Source of the DNA: Liolophura sinensis
Lineage: Eukaryota; Mollusca; Polyplacophora; Chitonida; Chitonidae
Assembly: GCF_032854445.1 (NCBI RefSeq)
Contig: NC_088301.1
Span: forward strand, 27,574,402-27,638,401
Reading direction: 5' to 3'
DNA: 64,000 nt
Of the stretch, positions 32,601-64,000 are shown in pieces (within the stretch, counting starts at the first letter, position 1; the number at the start of each line of letters is the position of its first letter). Position numbers and translations under genes: made by a program. The notes under the pieces are model-generated. The model searched no databases. It saw nothing but the letters and a program-made list of their open reading frames with translations, and was not told the origin of the DNA.

Positions 32601-35474
32601 TTAAAAAAAGGGGAAACAACCAGTGCCACTTTCTTGGGAACATTTGCATAACCAACAGCAGTCAATACTAAACAATGGACTCACAGTCATCTATGCTGAT
32701 GCAGATGTAGTGAAAACTATGACCATCATTAATCAATACTCAATAGTAGACTCAGCCCTACTGTATCTTCTCAATGCAACACATTTCTCCCAGTTACATT
32801 TATGTACAATTATTAATCACATATTCAACAGTCAACATCAATTCGTGGATTTCAGAACGTCATCTGATGTGGGTATATTCACTGGCATATACCTCGACCT
32901 CAGAAGGCAATATTTAATTAGCATAATTAGCATTAATTACAAGTAATGTAGGCCCTTTCCATGATGTAAACTGCTGAATCCTCGATTTCTTAATATCTCG
33001 TCAAAACTTCATTGCATTTTGTTTCGTTAGAATGTATAATTCAGCATCTCTAAACAATATGTGACAATCTTATCATTACGTATCAGAGATGAAAGCAGAG
33101 AATTTCTCAGAAATACGAAGTACAACTGGGATGGGGAATTGGCTGTCATGGGGCGGGGGGGGGGGGGGGGGAGTTTGTCAACAAACTTTTTTGGAGTAGA
33201 CTTACGTGTACAGCGAGTGATTCTCTCTGATTTGTTTTCAAGAACATTATGTATAACTGAGTATCTCTACACAAAATGTTACAATCTTATCATTACATAT
33301 CAGAGATGAGGGCAGAAAAATGTTGAATTTAGGATTTAGTTAAAAAAAAAAAAATGGAACCATTCATCTCGATCGCTATGTTTATATCATGGGAAAAACA
33401 GGTGAGCACTATGAAGTACAACAGGGATGGGGGACTTGGCTGTCACACAAGTGGTTTGGCTAAAAGTTGACAGACATGTAAAGCATGTGATTAAACATCA
33501 TGGGGAGGTATATAGAACAGCAGATTGAAGTACTGCCTGTTCCACTGATAATCACTTTCACAGAACATGCATAGTGCTATAAGAGAGGGAGGTACATGGG
33601 GCAGCATGTATATAAAGCTCTTGTACATGTACATGAACACTGATAATAGTCCAAAGAAGTGCATAAAACAACGGACAGTTATACATGTACATGAACAATG
33701 ATAATAGTCCAAATAAGTGCACAAAACAATGGAAAGTTATACATGAAGAATGATAATAGTCCAAATAAGTGCACAAAACAATGGAAAGTTATACATGTAC
33801 ATGAACAATGATAACAGTCCAAATAAGTGCACAAAATAATGGACAGTTATACATGTACATGAACAATGATAACAGTCCAAATAAGTGCACAAAATAATGG
33901 ACAGTTATACATGTACATGAACAATGATAACAGTCCAAATAAGTGCACAAAACAACGGACAGTTATACATGTACATGAACAATGATAACAGTCCAAATAA
34001 GTGCACAAAACAACGGACAGTTATACATGTACACGAACAATAATAACAGTCCAAATAAGTGCACAAAACAATGAACAGTTACACATGTACATGTACCTAT
34101 ATCCAAACATAGTACATATCCAAAACACCTTGCATCACAAATGTCCTGGGGCTAAAAGACAATTTAATGTACTTTAAAGAGGCTATACGATCAGCCCGTA
34201 TTCAACTGAAATTTTGCTATTATTTCAAATAGCCCAAGTAATTATATTTCACAAAATATGAGCTTCATCTGTGAAAAGCAGGTTGTATTCTAATCTTTTA
34301 AACTTTAGCATCATTTTAACACATATAAACGGTACCTGTACAAGTCTGATATTTATCAAATATTGAGTTTTGGCCACAAATCTCCATTAAAGCTCCACAT
34401 GGGTCTATGTGCAGATCATTTCTGTGGTAACCGAAGTATCTGACACAAGTCTAAATTACAACCTACTAAAATCCTGCAGAAATAACCTGAATGTCTCAGC
34501 AAAACCTTAAAACATTCCAAATTTCAAACACCTTGAACAATTCAAAGTATGTGATGAATATGGTATACCACTGCTTTTCCCTGATTCTAACTACTACATA
34601 GTAGTCGTGGTAAAAGACAAAAAATTTCAACCCAAAAGTCTATTTTTATAGGCAAATAAATGTCATGAGATAAGAGCTGAAACTTTTTCGAACTTGATAT
34701 GAACCTACCTGTGAAACAAACCTCAAAACACCTCTCTAAAATCCTTTCTCTCTAAAAAGGAACACTTTAATACATTCAGGCAAAATGTGCAACTTAACGA
34801 CAGATGAACTTTGAGGTTATTAACCTTAATTCACACAAGGTTATTTGCATCTCAATTACAAGTATGAATGATTTCAAACTGAGGATTTATACATGTCAAA
34901 ATCCTTGCATAATTTCCCTTTATAAGCATCATAATTCTACACAATATTTTCAGGTTATCATCCGGACATTGTCAGAGTCACACTTTTAAAAGTTAATAAC
35001 CAATATGAAGACCCTGTTAACTAAGGAAGTAATCCATTTCCCAGGCCATACTAAGAAATATGAATATGAACATTGACATAATCAATGATGATATTGCATA
35101 GGTGCAAAAAATCAAAAAGTAAGGGCTTTTTGTAATATCATCGTTCGGATTGAAAATATAAGTACATGTAGATGACTAACTCCTCATACTATTTTTTGAA
35201 TGAATAATTAAAGCTTAATTCCACTTATTGCAGTCATCTTGTTTGAAATTACACGCTGACAATGTGACAATGGAGGATTGGATATCTTTCATCATGATAT
35301 TAATAAGGGGCCGTTCAGGTGTCAGAGTTAGGTTGGGGTTATAAAATATACCACATGTGTTACCTAATGTCTTTCAAGTTGTCAATATATGAATTGGGAG
35401 GTAGGAAGTGAGGGGAAGAGGGGGTAGGGAAGTGGGAGAAAGGAGAGGGGGAGGGGAATAAAACACAAGATGTG
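29628..35474 (-). other. SINE-free tract, possible long BACE 3' UTR
   Basis: About 5.8 kb directly downstream of the BACE stop (read on the minus strand) holds no copy of the main SINE family, unlike nearly every other non-coding stretch of this size here. AATAAA on the minus strand at 29865-29870 could end a long 3' UTR. No coding exon is recognised. It contains the 59-bp minisatellite at 33600-34100, a G-run near 33150-33172 and a GT/AC-poor AG-rich tract at 35400-35460. Transcription of the whole tract is only inferred. Confidence 0.35.
33600..34100. repeat. 59-bp minisatellite, about 8 copies
   Basis: Units read TATACATGTACATGAACAAT then GATAACAGTCCAAATAAGTG and CACAAAACAATGGACAGT. One unit is shorter (33721-33780). 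The tract lies inside the possible BACE 3' UTR; the open minus-strand frames it creates are not genes. Confidence 0.9.
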
Positions 35475-60183
<24,709 letters not shown>

Positions 60184-62951
60184 CTGAAACAAACACAATG
60201 ACTTATTTATTTATCTGGTATCATTCAAACTCAAATGAACAACATTTAAAGCTGGTCAAAGTGTATTTCTCATTAAAGACAATCTTTCACGTTTAATCAC
60301 TATATCTTTCAATGTGTTGAAAATAAAACATTCACAATACAGTATTTAAAATTATCCAAAATTTCCACCATGACTAAGCTGCACATTTTGTTTCATTCTG
60401 CAAACTCTATTGATCTTAGAGAGGTATTTGGAGGTTTGAAAGGTTGGATGAAATGTAAATTTCTGCATCAAAAGTAATATTTCATGACCTTTGCCCCTAA
60501 AAATGCACTTTATGGACAAAATTTTAAGGTCATTTAAGGTAATCATTTTTCTTAACCTTGTAAAGCACAAGTTTTCATTGCATTGGCAAACCAATAAGGA
60601 ATACATGCACAAATACATGTTAAGTGTGTGTACTTTCACAAAAGTGAAAGTGAAAGTTGTTGAGCCTCACAACTGCACTGCTGGTAATCCGTTCCCTTTA
60701 TCAGAACATCTGACATTATACTAGGACATGACAGGATCCAATATAAATGCATTATACCTTGACATGACAGTCTGCAAAAATACTTGCATTAGGGAATACT
60801 TGCAAGTTGGGAAGGTCACACTTGCATTAGGGAATACTTGCAACTTGGGATGGTCACAGTGTTTTTTCATCTTTCTCTATATACATGTATGTGCACATGT
60901 ATGTGCATATGTACCATTTATCGATTCCATAAAGCATTTTTTGACTTAAATCAAAATTTAAAAACAAAATGTTACGTATAATTTATGACCCAAAAGGTTC
61001 AAAGATTTGTCTTCAGATAATACTTACTAGGTCTTCCCAATTTCAATAAAAATTTAAATAAATATTTAAATCAAATATTCTAATTTTGGCTAAGTCAGAA
61101 CTGGCTTTGTGGAATATGCACCGTATTCCTATATAGGCAAACAACTACACAACCGACTTTACCCAATAAATCTTACTCTGGCTCAGTCAGTAATCACAAT
61201 GCACAAGTTTACAGCCAGAAACATTGGAATTAACTGAGCCCTGAGTTTAGGGATAGTCCAGGGCAGGGTATTGACGATGTGACAAACCAATCAAGCTTCC
61301 CTCATATATTTGCCAGTTAACGGGACTTTGTGATGGTGGGATTTTAACATCTCTATAAATATGGAAAGGTTTGACATTGGTGTGATTGCACGGTTATCCC
61401 TTTGGAGCAAGGCTAAGGGAATAAGCATGCTCGATGGGGTAATAACAGTGGCCTTTTACCAGCGCACAAGGTTTAATGAGGTCATTTCGGACTCCCCGAA
61501 CATTAAGACAATTGCGCCAGCTTCATAATGCAGTATGAAGGTGCAGCATACAGGACAGAAAAACTTATTATATAAACGGCCACTCCTACTAACCTAGACA
61601 TCGATTATATATACACTTTGTAGATGTAAGTACATGTGCTTCACAACCTAATGCAATGAAAAAACCTTTATCAAGAAATCTATATCTACTTCCCTTTTTA
61701 ATAGAAGTTGACAGACATCTGAAGGATTACCGAGCCTAGAAACTTTTCTCAACCTACATCTGCCCTCATATCTGCTCACTGAACTACTGCTGTAACGATC
61801 AAGGTTATTGAATTATTCATTTTTGAGTGGCTCAACGTTTTGCCACGATGTGTGGAATTGAATTCTACACGTACGCTACATCATGCATATCCATTCTGAC
61901 TAGTTTGATACAAAAGTGTCAGAGCTTTCATCACAGACTGCTATACTCATACTTGTTTGCAGAGAGCTGCACTTGTTTTTCGACCTGCAAAATTTCTATC
62001 GAAAACAAGCAATCTCCATTTATACCCACAAGGAGTGCACATGAATGCATGTAGGCAGCTAGTGTCTGAACACCTCAGCTACACACCATGGTCTTTGGGA
62101 ATTCTATCACACAGTGATCCTGTAAATTAATTCATCACCACAAGGGACACACTTCATGGGCTAATGATGCCCATCCATCAAAAGAAATGAGAGCATGACA
62201 TCAGCTTGTCCAAAAATTATTCATTTTGTTGGCTGATTAAATGGTAAGGGATGTTAACGTCAAACAACAGAATGGTTTCCACAAGTTGCTCACTTACTAG
62301 TCTGCACACCTAAAATCTGCCATTTTGTATCACAATACACTTCAAATTTTTGTGCTTGCAGACAAATCTACTGTACCTCCTATTTTCACAGGAGTTGCCA
62401 GGCAGGCTGGTTGAGTCGTCAAAACGGTTTATGTGTATAGCTGGAATTTTGGTGCCTAAATCCTGGTGGTCTCAGCAATTTTTAACACTAGAATCTATGC
62501 AGTATCCAGAAAGTGTAATTCCTGAAAGTGATACTATACTCATACTTTAAAGTCCACTTTATAAATGACCTAGATACCACTCTGATATATTCAACTAATA
62601 CATCACACGCAATTTGCTGCCTTGCTCTGAGGTCGCCAGTTCAAAACCCGCAGTGATCTCAGCCAATTTTCAGCACTAGAATCTGAAGTATATTCAGAAA
62701 TTGCAATCCGTAATAGCTATAGAACTGTTTACTTAAAAAGCCACTTTGTAAACGACATCAACCAATCTACTTTTGTGCATAATATGCCTTGCATAATCCA
62801 CCTGCATGTTCATGTAAACAGCATAGCTAAAAACTATAAAATAAAAATAAAATGGATAACACTTTATCATTAAAACACAAGAGTGAATTCATTAAAATAA
62901 TATAAAATAATAAAATTTATTAAAAAACTATATTCTGCGTTCAATAATAAT

Positions 62952-63056
62952 AATAATGAAGTCAAGGCATCACAACATAAATTTAAAAGACTTCACAAGC
63001 TTTCCATCGGCATGAAACCTTTTACATTTACATCGTGATGCCTTGACTTCACTATT
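62952..63056. repeat. 22-bp inverted repeat with 61-bp spacer
   Basis: The left arm AATAATGAAGTCAAGGCATCAC (split here as AATAATGAAG + TCAAGGCATCAC) at 62952-62973 is the reverse complement of 63035-63056 except for one base. The DNA would fold into a long hairpin. It could be a very short MITE; flanks are AATA-rich, so target-site duplications are ambiguous. Confidence 0.8.
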
Positions 63057-63621
63057 AATCATTAAACTGTCAATAAATGTAATAAAATATAATCAACAAT
63101 TTCTTTTGTGTAATTAACCATTATTTATAGAAATGTGCAATGTACATCACGTAATAAAACAAAGCTGTAACTATTTATGTCACTCATGGAAGAGTAATGA
63201 ATTTTATAAATAAACAATGGGTTACACAACATACTGCTCACTATTTGATGAGTGTTCCTATGTGTTGCATTGATTAATTAATGTGAATGCCTCACAGGAG
63301 AGAACTGACAACCTTGCACTCATCGTTCCTCATCCAATATTGCTCTCCGCTGTGAACAGGATAGCGTCCACGTACATTAGTGTGCATCAAAAACAGGTAT
63401 CTATTTCTGACGCACCCACAGACACTCAGGCCAATCCCTGTGGTAAACTAACAGAAAAAGTCTTTCTCATTGCTTGGACTTTAACAACCCTTTCATCAAC
63501 TGTGCCAAGGTGTAGTGTGTCTGGTTATTTTCAGCCATGTGTAGATGTACGTGAAGTTCTTATCAATTATTCACCTTGACATCCGGGATAAAGCCATATT
63601 TTGGCTAACCAATACCACTTT

Positions 63622-63783
63622 GATTTATTTATTTATCTGATTGGTGTTTTACGCCGCACTCAAGAATATTTCACTTCTACCACGGCGGCCAGCATTATGG
63701 TGGGTGGAAACCGGGCAGAGCCCCTGGGGAAACCCACGACCATCCACAGGTTGCTGGCAGACCTTCCCACGGACGGCCGGAGA
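63622..63783 (-). mobile_element. tRNA-derived SINE, head truncated
   Basis: TTTATTTATTTATCTGATTGG tail side, ACGGCGGCCAGCATTATGGT, GGGTGGAAACCGGGCAGAGC and CTTCCCACGGACGGCCGGA, where it stops. Confidence 0.85.
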
Positions 63784-64000
63784 AATACCACTTTGTTTCG
63801 CTTAAAGCTTTCAATGAGGGACTGGATCAACAAGCATCCTTTACTTTTAGTTTGCTAAATTGCGGGTAATACTGAAGTAAAGAATGTAATTCAGGAAACT
63901 GTTTCTTATTTTTCACACTACTCATTACGATCCTTTTAAAATTGTAGTATTTAATATAAAAGCACAATGTATTTAAAATGTAATACATGGACTATTCTAA

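Larger units (their letters stand above)
60184..63999 (-). other. BACE intron or 5' flank at the right edge
   Basis: I looked for the BACE exon that should precede INVLVDTGSSN (signal peptide, prodomain, and a GxPPQ-type strand) and did not find it. The upstream exons are therefore probably outside the window. The stretch holds a 39-bp direct repeat pair (60780-60860), an inverted-repeat element at 62952, a SINE at 63622 and otherwise unique AT-rich DNA. Confidence 0.45.

Noticed and set aside
33491-33776. Minus-strand Cys/Tyr/His-rich open frames
   Set aside because: By-products of the 59-bp minisatellite.
60352-60639. 95-codon minus-strand open frame upstream of the first BACE exon
   Set aside because: It was considered as the missing N-terminal BACE exon. 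It has no signal peptide, prodomain or GxPPQ-like strand, and no donor in the right phase.

Overview
This is AT-rich nuclear DNA of an invertebrate animal, most likely a mollusc and possibly a gastropod. I infer this from three conserved animal genes split by GT-AG introns, and from about twenty copies of a tRNA-derived SINE with an (AAAT)n tail. That SINE, and a second repeat containing GTGAGTGAGTGCTTGGGG, are types I associate with mollusc genomes. The species cannot be fixed from the sequence alone.

Layout. (1) 1-14119, minus strand: 5' two thirds of a HOOK gene (microtubule/dynein-endosome adaptor), 16 exons, running off the left edge. (2) 14120-14465: short divergent promoter with a perfect 12-bp palindrome built on CACGTG. 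(3) 14466-18667, plus strand: complete 5-exon RNF170 gene (ER membrane RING E3 ubiquitin ligase), 265 aa. (4) 18668-24420: 3' UTR and repeat-rich intergenic DNA. (5) 24426-27980, plus strand: TATA promoter and a six-exon gene (five coding exons) for an unusual 883-aa protein. It has a short hydrophobic N-terminus, Lys-rich blocks, about 550 residues of Pro/Ser/Thr/Asp repeats and a C-terminal cysteine-protease-like domain resembling the herpesvirus-tegument (C76-type) deubiquitinases. This is the least conventional gene here. (6) 27981-35474: intergenic DNA, then a SINE-free tract that may be the long 3' UTR of the next gene. (7) 35475-60183 and beyond, minus strand: BACE-type beta-secretase. 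Nine exons cover the protein from the first catalytic DTGSSN motif to the stop codon; the N-terminal exons lie beyond the right edge or were not found.

The large BACE introns hold several tandem arrays with 98-, 83-, 45-, 29-, 21- and 20-bp units. The most striking is an array of about seven 117-bp units made from the acceptor and 5' part of a BACE coding exon, sitting just upstream of that exon. HOOK also carries a partial exon duplication.

HOOK, RNF170 and BACE are all membrane-trafficking or ER/endosome proteins, but only HOOK and RNF170 share a promoter region. No rRNA, true tRNA or CRISPR feature was seen. SINE strand is given by the tRNA-like head (5') and AAAT tail (3').
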